Assembly: GCA_004369045.1 (NCBI GenBank)
Contig: ML213506.1
Span: 693,512 to 757,511, forward strand
Length of the DNA: 64,000 nucleotides
From: Heliocybe sulcata
Lineage: Eukaryota; Basidiomycota; Agaricomycetes; Gloeophyllales; Gloeophyllaceae
Direction: 5' to 3'
The notes beneath the pieces were generated by a model. It did no database searches. It saw only the letters and a program-made list of their open reading frames with translations, and was not told the DNA's origin. This document shows, piece by piece, positions 12,101 to 25,664 of this stretch. The position numbers were made by a program, and so were the translations under genes. Numbering within the stretch: position 1 is the first letter of the stretch; each line of letters opens with the position of its first letter.

Positions 12101-14512
12101 CTACTTCTGCGAGCTTTGATGCTGTTGTACTAATCTTGAATCTAAAATGCTGCAGCGGACAAGCGGGACCCAGATTTGCGCTGCGCCTCGGTGTTGCCGG
12201 TGTCAGGAGTGATCTCTCCGAAGGACTTGATTTCGGACGAGGACGACGGCAGGCGGCTCGGTTGCTTCCTCTTGCCTGCCACTGGCCCGGCTTTTCGCGA
12301 CAAATGTCGTGAGGAATCTCTTCTGAGTGATCTGAGACCGCCGTGAAGGTTCTGTATACGTTACTTGATCAAGTCCAGCCTAGAGAGTTTCCGACAGTAC
12401 ATGTAATTGGAACATTGTTGTCGTTGGTAGCGGCGGAAGGGCTCCGACGGCCGCGCCCTTGGGATCGTAGATCGGTTTCTTAATAATGAGCGCTGTTTGA
12501 GTCAGCAGGTGCCTGGACTTGCCTGTCTTGGCGTTAATCTCGACACATTAAAACCCGGCTCGAGTCTGCGTCCCAGGCTCCGGCGCCGGCCAATCCCGGC
12601 CCAGAAGCGGAGCCAGATGAGATCGCCGAATTAGGCGACACGGAAGCAAATGTGTAGAATTGACCCTCGGCCTTGCGCCGGTGGATAGGCACTGCAGAGA
12701 GCGCCTACGTCCGCACGTCTCTAAGCAATTAGCCCCGCATACTTGCACCCTTCGAATTACGACCACCCATGTCATAACTCACGCCGCTTGTACAGTGTGC
12801 CGGTGACCGAACACTCTGGCTGAACCCGCTCTACTCTAGCCTATCTGCTGCACCGAATCCTTGAGGTGACCCGGGCTCGTATCGCTAACGTACGTGCTTT
12901 ATCTCGAGATCGGATATCCCCGAGGCTATGGGTTTACTGGCTATCATGTTGCCGGTCAATCCAGCTCGGGTACTTATCTAGCGGACTAGCGCATTTCGCC
13001 AATATGCCGGCAGCACCTTCCCCATTTAATCTGAGCGGTCAAACTGTAACATAACTAACGAATGTCGCCTTCTCCGACAGCGATATGTACCATCGATTGT
13101 GCTCTATTCTTTTCGTGTCCGCAGCGACCGTGATGCAACGGAGCCGGACGACCGAGCGTTCCGTGGTCATGCGGTGGGCTGACAGGTATGCCGTCACCTT
13201 CGTCAAGATTTCGGTGAAACCCGCACTGGAGCATGCTTCGAGCACTTGCACAACAGCCCACAACATTATAAACAAAGTTGGGCCTCTGGCACATGCCTAA
13301 AGGCACAGAAGCCGGAGCCTGGAAGGGGGAACTTGTCGATCTTCCTGGCACTGTTTCTCTAGGGCAACGTTAACAGAAGGACTTGGAGCCGAATACATGA
13401 GAATTGCACGCGAACTGGTTCTCCATACGTAATTTTGCGTGGCCTGCGCGTGCGCCACGGCTCGATCGAGCATTAGCAACTAGTGGAAGCAATAGACAGG
13501 CTCACCATCAAGTCCGTGACACGGTTACAAAGTGTTTCATTTTGATATGGCGGTACGGGCCAGCCGGCGGCGATTATCGCGGTAACTCAAGATTGATTGC
13601 GCGCCCAGGAGGACGCAGTAGCGCGCGGCAGCAGCCGAAGGCATTGTTCAGAACTGTTGGAAAGGTGATTGATGCTCAACTGAGTTGGCGTTCCACATAG
13701 ATAGACCAGAAGGCTATATCCGCCGACAAGGTAACGTATGGAGCTTCTATGAAGTGAAAGAGTCACAAGGCGCCGCGAAAGCAGCCAATCGGGGGAAGGA
13801 GACCAGGTGTCGGAGCGGACAGTGCCATCGAAAGATAGGCTGGTACGGTTCCAGAGACGCGGAAGCTGGTGGGGGGCGGTAGCCTATAAGTATTATTATC
13901 CTTGGAGACACCTGATACTGGGTACGCCTAGATCTCCCCGCAGTTCTTGTGGGTTCTGCTTTGAATTCTCCATGGAAGGGGTTCGGGGGTATGGGGGTAT
14001 TTTAAGGATGATAGAACCTGACAGGAGAAGGCGTGCAATTGATGGAGCCACGAAGGTGGACCGTGCATACGGCAATTTCATGCCAATTCGCCGGGACTGC
14101 GTGTGCCGTAAGGCGAGATCTGGGATGTCAATTGGACCTGGGTGTGAGCTCAATATAAAGTCGACGGGTTAGCCAGGGCACGCAAAATCCCACCGACCAC
14201 GCCTCCAAGGGGGTGGAGACTTGGCTTCTTGACTACAGGGCCCGACAAATAGTCGAAAATCGCGGTCGCCTAAATAGGCGTCAGTTGCATATATAACCAC
14301 GACATCAGAGGACATCAGCCCGGTGCCGACCCTCCCTTTGCTGCCCCCGTGCGCAGGTGCCCAGGTCAGTATCGGCTATGGACGCGTGATGACCGCGCTG
14401 ACTCTGGGGGATAATAGCTTAATTCTAACAACACCGCCGACAGCGACAACACCTACCTGCGCCTACCTCGCGTACGCTTTTGTTGGTATTTGTTCTAGCG
14501 GCCGCAGTCTAG
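9173..14512. other. gene-poor mosaic block
   Basis: This is about 5.3 kb with no complete gene. Short protein-like frames switch strand over tens of bases. Examples are minus 12541-12380 (starts EINAKTGKSRHLL), minus 12300-12142 (Ser/Pro/Lys-rich), plus 12541-12657 (Ala/Pro/Glu-rich) and plus 11563-11796 (77 codons). No repeats at the ends and no transposase were seen. The right end, about 14300-14512, probably includes the promoter and 5' UTR of the next gene. Confidence 0.5.
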
Positions 14513-17500
14513 ATGGCACAAACGAACTGGGTGGGCCACGCGGCAAACGCCGAACGCCGATCAGAATTCGGTATGAATGTCGATGGCGACGCGGGCCCAG
14601 CGTCTTCTACCTCTGCTCCCCGCCCTCTCCCTCCGCCCTCAGAGCTCACTCGCTGGGACCTCGCCGACATCCTCAACCCCGCCGCAGCCCAGCGGGACAA
14701 ACGGCTGTCGATGGACTTTCCCCCCGCCGCTCACCACCACCACCCCGTCTACGGCCAGGACTTGGATCAGGCGTTCAACCCCCTTGATCAGCAGCCACAC
14801 CAGCACCAGCCACACCGCATTAACCCCCATGCATTTGACCACTCCGACATCGACATGCCCGACCAGCACCCCCCCAATTTCGACCTCTTTAATAGCGCCA
14901 ATGGCTTCGCTAGCCCCAGGTATCGCACTAACGCCTCGTCATCTTCTTCGCTAAGCCCGCCGTATGGCATGGGAGGAGACTCGATGTACTCGCACTCGTC
15001 GTTTGGAGATTCGGTGCAGTCGTTCCATGGGGCAAATTCCAACTCGTACGACATGATCCATAGCCTCTCTTCCTCGTACAGCAGCGGTAAAGTATCGCCG
15101 CTAACGCCCAGTGATCCTAGCATCCAGCACTCTCCCGTCTTCCCGGGCTCCCTGAGCCAGAACATCATCCCCAAGGACTTCCCAGGACAGCACGCCTTCC
15201 CCGACGTCGATCGCCGATTGCAGAACGGGAACTTTCCGTCTGACTTTCACGAGGACTATGCCAACGTCGGCGTGAACGGTGGGTTAGGGCTTGGCTTCAA
15301 TGGGCCCGCTCAGCACATCGGCCGTTTCCCGGGCCCGATGGACTCGCGCTTTCCGTCACAACTACAGCACCATGTCCATCACGACATGCTCCAGGGTGTC
15401 TCGCCTCAAGCGACGCATTTTAGACCCAATGGAATCCCCGGTTTCGACGACTCTCAGTTCATGACGCCCAACCCCACCACTGACCTGAGACTCGGCATGG
15501 GTCCGGACGACCACCTGCTCGCAGGCATTCGAGGGTTGGGAGGGTTCAATAACGCGAGCGACCTGCAAACATTCATTCGGTGAGTGTGGATATTCTATTA
15601 TAACAACTTTCTCTCTGATGAGCTTTGTCTCAGTCCGTATATGGACCAGTACGTCCGTACCCCGAACCGCCTCGCCTTTGGCGAGCGCACGGTCATCGTC
15701 ATGTCGAGCAAGGTCGCCCAAAAATCGTATGGCACGGAGAAGAGGTACGTTCTCATTGCACGGAGAAACTTTCGGAGCGTGGCTGAACTTCGGGCTCTCA
15801 GGTTCCTCTGCCCCCCTCCCACTGCCATCATGATCGGGAACTCGTGGTGGTCAGATGTCATGCGGCGAGGGCAAGATTCCAAGCTCTGCCCGCCTCGGGT
15901 CGTCGTGTCCATCTCTGGCGAGCCCGCACCACCCGAGGGTAACATCGAGTGGCAAAGTGCGGCTGGCAAGGCGTTTGATGTGAATGACCCGCCCGCGGGT
16001 ACAACGTATATCGGGCGTTGTGTGGGCAAGCAACTGTTCATCTCGGACGTGGACGAGAAGAAGAAGAAGGTCGAGGCGCTCGTGAAGATTATGGCGCCTG
16101 CGGGCGACGGCGAGGACGGCGAGCGCGTCATCGGCACATTCGCCAGCCGTTCGATCAAGGTTATCAGCAAGCCCTCCAAGAAGAGGCAGAGCGCGAAGAA
16201 CCTTGAGCGTGAGTTTGGCGTTCACGTTCCCAAGCTTGGGGTTGACGTCATGATGCAATTGAATTGACATGAATCCTTGATAGTGTGCATCAATCATGGA
16301 TCGACTGTGTCGCTTTTCCATAGGTTGCGCTCCCAGACTGTGTCAACAAAGTATCTCTGCGTGTCTGGATCTGGCTCTGCGTTCAAGGGGTCAGATGGTG
16401 CTCCCTTGATGGGCCTCGACCACCGGTCGCGATCATCGACGCCTTCATTCATCGCTCGGACCGCTAGCTGGGGTAAGTTGGTTCGCATTTGTCTATGAAC
16501 AGTGTCCTAATGGTGGTCACTCTAGATCCTTTCGTCATTTACATTGTTGACGTAAACAAGCCTGCTGGTGGGATCGATGCACCTCCACCTCCACCACCCC
16601 ATCCCGAATACCCGTCCCCTCCCCCAAATGCGATTCCCTTTACCAGCAACGGCTCCCAGATACCCGTCTACTATAATCAAACCGTTGTCCTGCAATGTCT
16701 TACATCAGGGGTGGTGAGCCCAATTCTCATCATACGCAAGGTCGACCACAGCACGACAGTCGTGGGCGGTGGGCTTCAGGAGGGCGCAAAGGGTGTTGCG
16801 GATCATTACTGTGTCCCGGGTGAGGTGTGCGGCGACCCTGTATCCCAGCTGCACAAGATCGCGTTCGAGGTCTACGAGCCGAACAAGGGCATGCCCGAGC
16901 CTGGCACACCCGGCGTGACAGGTGCTTTCCTCTCGTGCATGGGAGAGAAGGTCAACACGTATCGCCCCGTGGACGGGCGGATGTTTGTGGGCAATGCAAA
17001 CCGTGGAACGGAGTCGCCGTCGATGCAGAGCCCTATAATCCCGGGCTCCCCGGTTGTGTCGACGCCGGCGTCGCTTGCATCGAGCGCGACTGATTACTTT
17101 GCGCACTCGGCTCCCGGAGAGAGTGCGCCTACGTCGCCGACTACTGACTTCCCGTCGAACGATGGCGGGCGCGTCAAGAAACCGAAGCGTGGCAGCTCGA
17201 GTACGGGTGGCATCACGAAGAACAGCGCTGTCAAGGGCGGCAGGCGGAGACCGACGTCAGCGGGCTCGGGGTCTTCCCCGGGTCGTAGGACTTCTGCCGG
17301 TGAGCTCAGCGCATCATCGGGTGCTTTGTGGCAGGTCGACATTGGTGAGACGAGTGTGTGGACGATTGTCGGGACAGGTAAGGATCTGTTTCACAGTCGA
17401 TCATCCGTAGCATGTTCTGACAGAAGGGACTTGCAGATCAAGTGCGGTACAACTTCTACATCCCGCCTGTGCTGTTCGACAACCAGAACGCGCAGCAGAC

Positions 17501-17852
17501 GGGGTCGTTCCCGATCCCGTCGAAACCCGTGACGCCGTTCCCTGCCGTCGTCAAGTATCTCCCGCCGGATCGTGCGTCGGAGATGCCCAAGTCGAACTGC
17601 GCGGCGTCTCGCGCGGCGCTGGCCAAGCCGAATCCAGCGGCGCAGAAGATGCTCACCGTCTACGGCGAGAACTTCTCAAAAGCGGATCCGCTGAGCGTGT
17701 TCTTTGGATCCGAGCCGTCTCCGTATGTCGAGGTGCGCTGTACAGAGGTGCTCGGGTGTCTGCCCCCAGAGAGCCCAGTTGCCAAGCGTCGGCCCGTCAT
17801 ACTCGTCAGGCACGACGGCGTGGTGTTCCCTTCTCATGTCATGTATCCTTAG
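14513..17852 (+). CDS. CSL family transcription factor (CBF1/RBP-J/Su(H)/LAG-1 type)
   Basis: CSL proteins bind GTGGGAA-like sites; fungal members act without Notch (Cbf11 and Cbf12 in fission yeast). Six exons (14513-15579, 15634-15744, 15802-16208, 16284-16472, 16526-17377, 17437-17852) give 1013 residues in frame. Residues 1-355 are Ser/Pro/His/Asn-rich and disordered. The Rel-like N-terminal DNA-binding domain starts at about 356 (YMDQYVRTPNRLAFGERTV, then CPPPTAIMIGN). The beta-trefoil domain contains the hallmark FHRLRSQTVSTKYL. The C-terminal IPT/TIG part has QVRYNFYIPPVLFDNQN and MLTVYGENFSKADPLSVFFG. As in other fungal members there are long insertions: a Pro-rich stretch inside the beta-trefoil and a Ser/Gly/Lys-rich linker of over 100 residues before the C-terminal domain. 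The start is the first ATG of the long first exon. Family assignment is firm; the target genes are unknown. Confidence 0.95.
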
Positions 17853-18924
17853 CTCTATGTTATTTTTCGTCGCTGTCCATCTCTTCTCTGTTCGTGCTTG
17901 GTTACTATCTGTCTCTTGCATAGTCTCTTTGTGTTTTTGCTGTCACCGCTCGCATCCTATATTTTTTTCTACGAACATTGCATCGGCGATTATGTGTTAC
18001 TAGGGCATACCATCTATTATGAATTTGTACTACATGGACTTTGTGGCATACTAACATGCTATCATTCCGCCCTGGAACGACAAGGGTACAAGCGAGTGGT
18101 GGCTGACTATTGACTCTGAACGAACTATTTCTGACAAGCATGCCAGGCGCTTATCTGCCTACCGAAATCCCGAAGAGAATGATGATCATTCTTCTCTGTC
18201 TTGAAGAGTTTACGCCAAATATAAATTGATATATGTGACGGACCTGAACCAGGACGGGCGACTGCGCTGAGGGCAGATCTTCATCTCGGTTCGGTATGCG
18301 AGGCCGAAGGTGTTGACTGCTCATCAAAAAATCTCTGTCAGGTATGCGTACCTGATAAACAGAGACTCCACCAGAAAGTTCCAGGGGCGTTGTTTATTCT
18401 TTGCTTCTTTGACAGAACTATCCTTGATCATCAATGTGTTGAACTTCAAACGAATAACATGGAAATGAATACGATACCGCAGTCTATGTAAGACGGGGAT
18501 CAGAGCTGCGTTGGGCGCTAGCAATAGAGTCAATGCGGTATGCCGGCTATTTACGGAAGGCTTGATCATACCACCGAGGGCGGAGGTTCAAAAGAGTATT
18601 CCTCAGAAGATGAAGTGCGGACTTACGAGCTCTACACGGCTCCATACGGCACAATCAGATGCATTAGGTTGCCAATACCGTCAGCTTTGGAGTTTATCAT
18701 AAAGCACGAGGTCAAAGGCCAGCAGAACATTCCAAGCCGACAGAACCCAGCCGGAGATACCTTTCAACGAGAGTGCACCCGCATCGACACTAGTGAACGA
18801 GCAAGTCGTAAACGAGCTGTACTTGAGCGGAACCGAGTACGACGCTAGTCCGACTCGCACTTGGAACGGAGAGGCTTCTACGCGGACCCATAGTGCCAAA
18901 CAGCGCCAAACTCGCGTACGCCGG
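17853..18924. other. intergenic region
   Basis: About 1.07 kb lie between the CSL stop and the next start. I see only short frames and AT-rich patches after 17853 that fit a 3' UTR. No RNA gene or repeat was recognised. Confidence 0.5.
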
Positions 18925-19794
18925 ATGCCGTCGGTAATCCTGCTTGCCGTACCTCTTGGACTGCCCGCCTCTTACTACATTGCCCACCGGGTCGCGCACT
19001 CTATGGCGCCCAACGAGTCTGCGCCTTCGTTTCCGTCTTCTCTCTGGAACTGCTACCTCGAATATCTCGTCTATTATGAGCCCACATCATGGGTTGGCAA
19101 GGCAGCCTCCACATTCCGAATATTGGCTTTCATGGCTCTAGCACCTTTCATCCTTCTGACCCTGTTGGTATGCAATCCATTGCCTTTCGTGTCGCTGTCA
19201 ATACTTAGAACTCGTTCATGTAACTACCATCTATTCAAATAGGACGTAACATCCTATGTAATCGCGAGAACACTGGGTGTCGTGGACGACACCAAAGCGT
19301 CGACGAGCGATTCGAACAACACAGAGTCCATGCTAAAGGACAGCACGCCCACCATACTAGTCAACGATGACTCCCAGCAGACTCTATCAGAGGACGATTC
19401 CGGGACGGAGAGCAGCTCGAACCGGGAACACAGTACCCACAATACCCGGACAAAGCTCTTGCGGAAGCGAGCGGGCCTTGAGCTGCCCCAAGCATATTTC
19501 GTAACGCCCACGGAGGAGAGTATGAAATTGTCGGGAGTTGGCGTATTCTCTCCGGCAGGCTCTCGCCCGTCCTCCCCTACGATCGATCGTCGACAGAAGG
19601 GTCCTTTGCCTGGACAGCAGCAGCAGGGCGACGTCAGGGATGCGTCGTGGCAGGACTCGCTGGGATCCAGCAGTGGAGACTCTTCGTACGTGATGTGGGA
19701 GACGGATTCCAGTCCAGAAGACGTAGGGTCTGCGCTGCGGAAAAGAACGAGGCTGGATGCGGAGGGCAGTGGTACGACGACAGCCGGATCATAG
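18925..19794 (+). CDS. small membrane protein with acidic C-terminal tail, 264 aa
   Basis: Two exons (18925-19167, 19243-19794) are joined by a 75-nt GTATGC...AATAG intron that keeps the frame. The first ATG opens directly into a hydrophobic helix (SVILLAVPLGLPASYYIA). A second hydrophobic stretch (ILAFMALAPFILLTLL) falls at the exon junction and is followed by SYVIARTLG. The remaining 170 residues are polar, rich in Ser, Asp and Thr, and end in a Lys/Arg patch. This predicts a two-pass protein or a signal anchor plus one helix, with a disordered cytosolic tail. No family is recognised; an ER or lipid-droplet protein is possible but unproven. Confidence 0.75.
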
Positions 19795-19913
19795 CATCAA
19801 GTTTAACCACGCTCATCCCACGGACAGTCCGACGCATCGCGAGCAACGATCTAATTATGACAATAGGAGTACAGGAATACCGACTTTACAACATATTGTA
19901 CAACACCTCCGCC

Positions 19914-21738
<1,825 letters not shown>

Positions 21739-21961
21739 GAAAGCGTCGTCAACGAGTGCCACGGCGCTGACTTGATTGTTGTTCTTCGGGGTCTGGATGA
21801 CTAAGCAGTGAGTCCCCAGAAACACCGGCTGCGGAAATGCCACACTGCGTTATCATGCGTGCCTTGGTGTCCGTACTTTGCATTCTGCTTCTGTGGTCTG
21901 CAACCCTCAAAGGTCTCGTAGAAGACACGAACCGCGTCTGTGACTTCCCAGAGCTCTGGTG
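21739..21961. promoter_or_regulatory. bidirectional promoter between ESA1 and a secreted-protein gene
   Basis: Only 223 bp separate the two divergent start codons, so both core promoters and 5' UTRs must lie here or overlap the genes. No TATA-like box stands out. Confidence 0.6.
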
Positions 21962-23777
21962 ATGAGGGGGAGGAGTGTCCTTTCACTCACAGCCTGCCTT
22001 TTCGGCATTGTGGCTGCCGATACTGGTCAAATTCCCCTACTTGCGCATTCCGGACTCACTCTAACTTCAGGACCCACAAGCCATCGCGGCAGCTACAATG
22101 TCACGACGAATTTAACAGGTGCAAACTACATCTTCAACGCTCTTGCGTCCCTTCTGCAACAATTGCCGAATAACTTGCATCCGTCTGGGCATACAATCGT
22201 TCCGGCCATAATCGATGCTCACACCCTTCTCTACCATGCCCGGCCGGTGAAGACAGGTCCGCCAAGTCCTGAGTGGCTTGCTTTTGATGCGGAAATGTCT
22301 TATTCCATCATGTCTGGTCTACCTTGGGGAGATGGGCCTCATCTATCAACTTACGCGGCGACACGCGACTTGAAGGTGCTATACTTTGACGGTGAAAGCG
22401 CTGTGCTCAACGGAAATGGTGCACTCGATACCCAGGAAGTCGTTATCGAGCGCAAGGGTCAAGTCCCACCTCCAGGATGGGGATGGTGGGATGACTACGG
22501 CCGCCTGGACCGGCTCTGCAAATGGAAGAACGACTCGAAGCTCTACATCGATGGCTTTATCCGCATGAACGCTGGGTTTGAACTGATGTGGTGTAACTTC
22601 ACCTCCGGCCTTGAGCTTATCTCGCATCTGAACGTTACTGCACCGGACACACCTCCGCTGCAGGAATTCCCTTTTCCTTTTCCACCACGCCGACCTCCAA
22701 CAGATCTCTCAGAGGGCCTGTACGACCACCTCAGTGCTACTGGAGTTACCACAGATCTCAACGCCTCGGAAGATCCTCCCTATGAGGAGGCACCATCTCG
22801 CCCTCGGAGACCCCCTTGGGAGCGTACTCGAAGCCCCTACATCATGACCTCCGGCTATGAATGGCTGCGCATTGCCACTCGCCGTTACGAGGCCCCGCAG
22901 CCTCACGTCCACCTCCTCACCTCTGGCCTTCTCACCTTCTACGACCCACAATTTACCAGTCTCGTTTCTATTCGTGATGGTAGCCCCATGTCTCGGCACC
23001 GTGTCTGGGCTAATGTTTCGGAGGAAGATGCCGTCAAGGCCGTAGACACTCTTGAGGAGATTGTACGGAGAGGAGATGATCTCTGGACAAGGAGAGGAAT
23101 AAACTGGAATCTTATTGCCAGAGACGTGGCAGAGAACTGGGGCGATCGACTTGCCCAGATGCGTGCCGCGCTCGAGGATAACAGTTCCGAGGATAGGAAC
23201 GCTACCGCACAAGTACAGCAAGTCCGCTTGCTGGCCTTTACCCTCCTGAACCCGTACTTAGACACGCGCAATATACCGCTGTTTTTCAACCAGTCGGATC
23301 CGGACGAGTGGCTCCCGCCTACCATGTTGCGATGCACGACAACGTCTACTGCGGCTATACCAACGGCGCGACTTACAGCCCAAGAGCAGCTACTGAAGGC
23401 CAGCATTGAAACGGTGCTGCATAACCTGTGTCAGATGGCTGGTCATATCCTTGTTTCTTCGATCGAAGCCGGCAATAAGACGAAGGAGGAGGAACTCGCA
23501 GACTCCTGGCGAGAAGAAGTCACGAGCATGATGGAGTGGCTTGACTGGGCGATGTGGGTGCGGTGCGAAAGACAATGCGGTTGGAATGTCAATCTTCGGG
23601 TCAGCTGTTTGTCGATATGCCCGCTCACTTACTTTGCAGGAGATCTGCGCCGTCCCGACATGGCCCATCATAGGACCGATAGGGCGTCCTGGCCGTGACC
23701 AGGAACCATCGGAAAGGCAGAAGGCGCGGTGCGTTAGCTACAAGGAGTGGATTCATCAAGACCGGCGAGGGTTTTAG
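21962..23777 (+). CDS. secreted glycoprotein of unknown function, 587 aa
   Basis: Two exons (21962-23587, 23640-23777) are joined by a 52-nt intron with a GTCAAT donor and a TTGCAG acceptor. This join gives QCGWNEICAVPTWPI, a Cys-rich end typical of extracellular proteins. The ATG at 21962 starts a clear signal peptide (MRGRSVLSLTACLFGIVAA) with a likely cut after VAA. There are many N-glycosylation sequons (NVT, NLT, NDS, NFT, NAS, NSS, NAT, NQS, NKT). Trp and Pro are abundant. No catalytic motif of a known hydrolase or oxidase was recognised. It is probably a fungus-specific secreted or wall protein, and the gene shares its promoter region with ESA1. A donor 12 nt downstream is possible but would leave a 40-nt intron. 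Confidence 0.8.
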
Positions 23778-23836
23778 AGACATCTCAGGTTTCGTTCACG
23801 CCTGATACTTATTCCTATGCTACGTTCTTTAGAGTA

Positions 23837-25056
23837 TTATGGTAGAACATTGTGTATAGACCTACGATATGAGGCGTTATGAATAGCACTGGCCATCGAT
23901 ACATATACGAATGGATGGAAATAGAATACTTGCTGGCGAAAGGCAGTATCCAAATGACGTCCGCGAGACTGCAAGAGAATCGGTGCCATGTCAATCCAAG
24001 GAGAAGACTCTTCTCCAACGGTTCCGGTAGTCAGTAGCAACATGCGGCGGAAGGATCCTTCTAAGACAAACAGGGATTTCGGGAAGGGGAACCGAACTCC
24101 AGCTACGAATAGCTGATTCCAACATGTCTGGGTCAAGGTAACTGAAGGGCTTCGACGGGAACGTGTCGCATGTTGCAAGCCATTCTTCGGGTTCGCTCAG
24201 GGACAGATGGCCCACTTACGTCCATATGAGCGATCCAGACGGCGTAGACAGCCAGGACCCTACTTGAACATGGCCCGTCACGACGTGGATTCAGCGGCCA
24301 TCGCTTAAGTGAGGACTCCATCGTTGATCAAATACGCCCGAGCAATTATCTCCTACTGGAGCAAGCGGTGCCGACTGTGGAAGACCGGCGTGTCCCCTCC
24401 GGATATTTTTCGCCAGTATAAACCACGTTAATTTCACACCAAGAACAGCGGCCGGTGGTATCCTTGTGGTCCTCAGGCTGTGTGCATCCGTTGATACTAT
24501 CATGAAGGCATTAGCGACTAGAACCACGGAAGGGGTTAGAGATCACAATCTTATGACTCGGTAGCTTGCATCCTGATTTCGCGCGGCTCGTTGAGTCGCT
24601 TGCCGCTCTCCTGGTTCTGCTACGATTGCAGCGAGGTCGGCTTTAACTTCATGAATTACACACGGGATGAAGCGTTTTGGCATGTATTGAACGGTGAAAT
24701 GCTAATGGGGTGTCTCACCGGTGCATGCTTCCACAGTCATTCAGGAACAAGCCACGTCCATGAGATTGCATCCAGTCCCAGAACGCTGTTCTGACAGAGT
24801 ACTGTTAGAGTTCAGAAGTAGTTGATCTGCGATACATCGGTGGTATTGCGGATCAAAGCGTAATTAGGGTCGCATCCTGAGGCACAGAGGTGCTCCAGTG
24901 CAAGCCAGTGACCGACGCGGAGAAATGTGGTCCACATTGACGTCGCGGAGAAGGTAAGGCCGACCAGGAACATGGTTGAAATGGAAGCAGTCGTCCATAA
25001 GCCGAAGAACATGAATTTAACCTGGATAAACAGTTCATGTCAATAACCAAGCGCAT
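23837..25056 (-). pseudogene. scattered membrane-protein-like exons, gene model unresolved
   Basis: Minus-strand frames read hydrophobic, protein-like segments in one direction: KFMFFGLWTTASIS and TMFLVGLTFSATSMWT at about 25012-24900, ANAFMIVSTDAHSL and VLGVKLTWFILAKNI at about 24520-24420, VLAVYAVWIAHMD followed by a GTAAGT donor at about 24230, and SEPEEWLATCDTFPS at about 24200. The order and spacing suggest a multi-pass membrane protein with short introns. I could not join the pieces into one frame, and parts of the interval carry stops in all frames. It may be a live gene with exons I mis-assigned, or a decayed one. No family is claimed. Confidence 0.3.
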
Positions 25057-25551
25057 GGGGTAATGAGACGAGAACGGCGAACTTGACTCTCAAGTGACTT
25101 GGTCACATACAGGCGCTTACATGCCGTTCGCCAGTTCTCTGGATAAATTGGATGGGGATACAGAATCTTTTGATAGATAACGAAGGTTGCAGATCGAGAG
25201 ATCTATCAGAAACACGAAGTCAATGAAGACGTCAATGGAGGAAAATTTGCAAGCGAGAAGGAGAAGAGCATTGATAGACTGCACCCGTCTACAAATGTTG
25301 GATTCGTCCTGTCGGTTCAAGAGACGTGGCAGACCCGACATATGTGGACGCACTCCCGCTTACGGCGAAGCTGCTACGGCCTCTGGAAGATCCGCAAGGA
25401 AGGGAGCGGCTGGCATGCAGAACCATGAAGTCGAAGGCTCCTAGGATAACATTGGACCACGGTCGGTCATGGTTCAATGCTACGCAAGAATTCACAGTAC
25501 ATTCTACGTAACGCGTGAATGGATACCGGGGTCCACAATGCTCCAAGTCGT

Positions 25552-25664
25552 AGAGTGTTCGAACACTCCAGAGTACCACAGTAGAGATGAGAGCATGGCG
25601 ATTCAAAAGAGTGTTTCGAGCACTCGAGAGTACCACAGTAAAGACGAGAGCATGGCGATTCAAA
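25552..25664. repeat. two-copy tandem repeat, unit 56-57 bp
   Basis: Copy 1 (25552-25607) and copy 2 (25608-25664) both begin AGAGTGTT and end GCATGGCGATTCAAA. They differ at only a few positions, and copy 2 has one extra T near its start. No function is visible. Confidence 0.85.

Noticed and set aside
9173-14512. LTR retrotransposon or other virus-like element
   Set aside because: No long terminal repeats, primer-binding site, or protease, reverse transcriptase, integrase or capsid motif was recognised in this or the other gene-poor blocks.
14323-14787. Plus-strand frame overlapping the CSL start
   Set aside because: It is another frame of the promoter and the first CSL exon, with no splice link or family signal.
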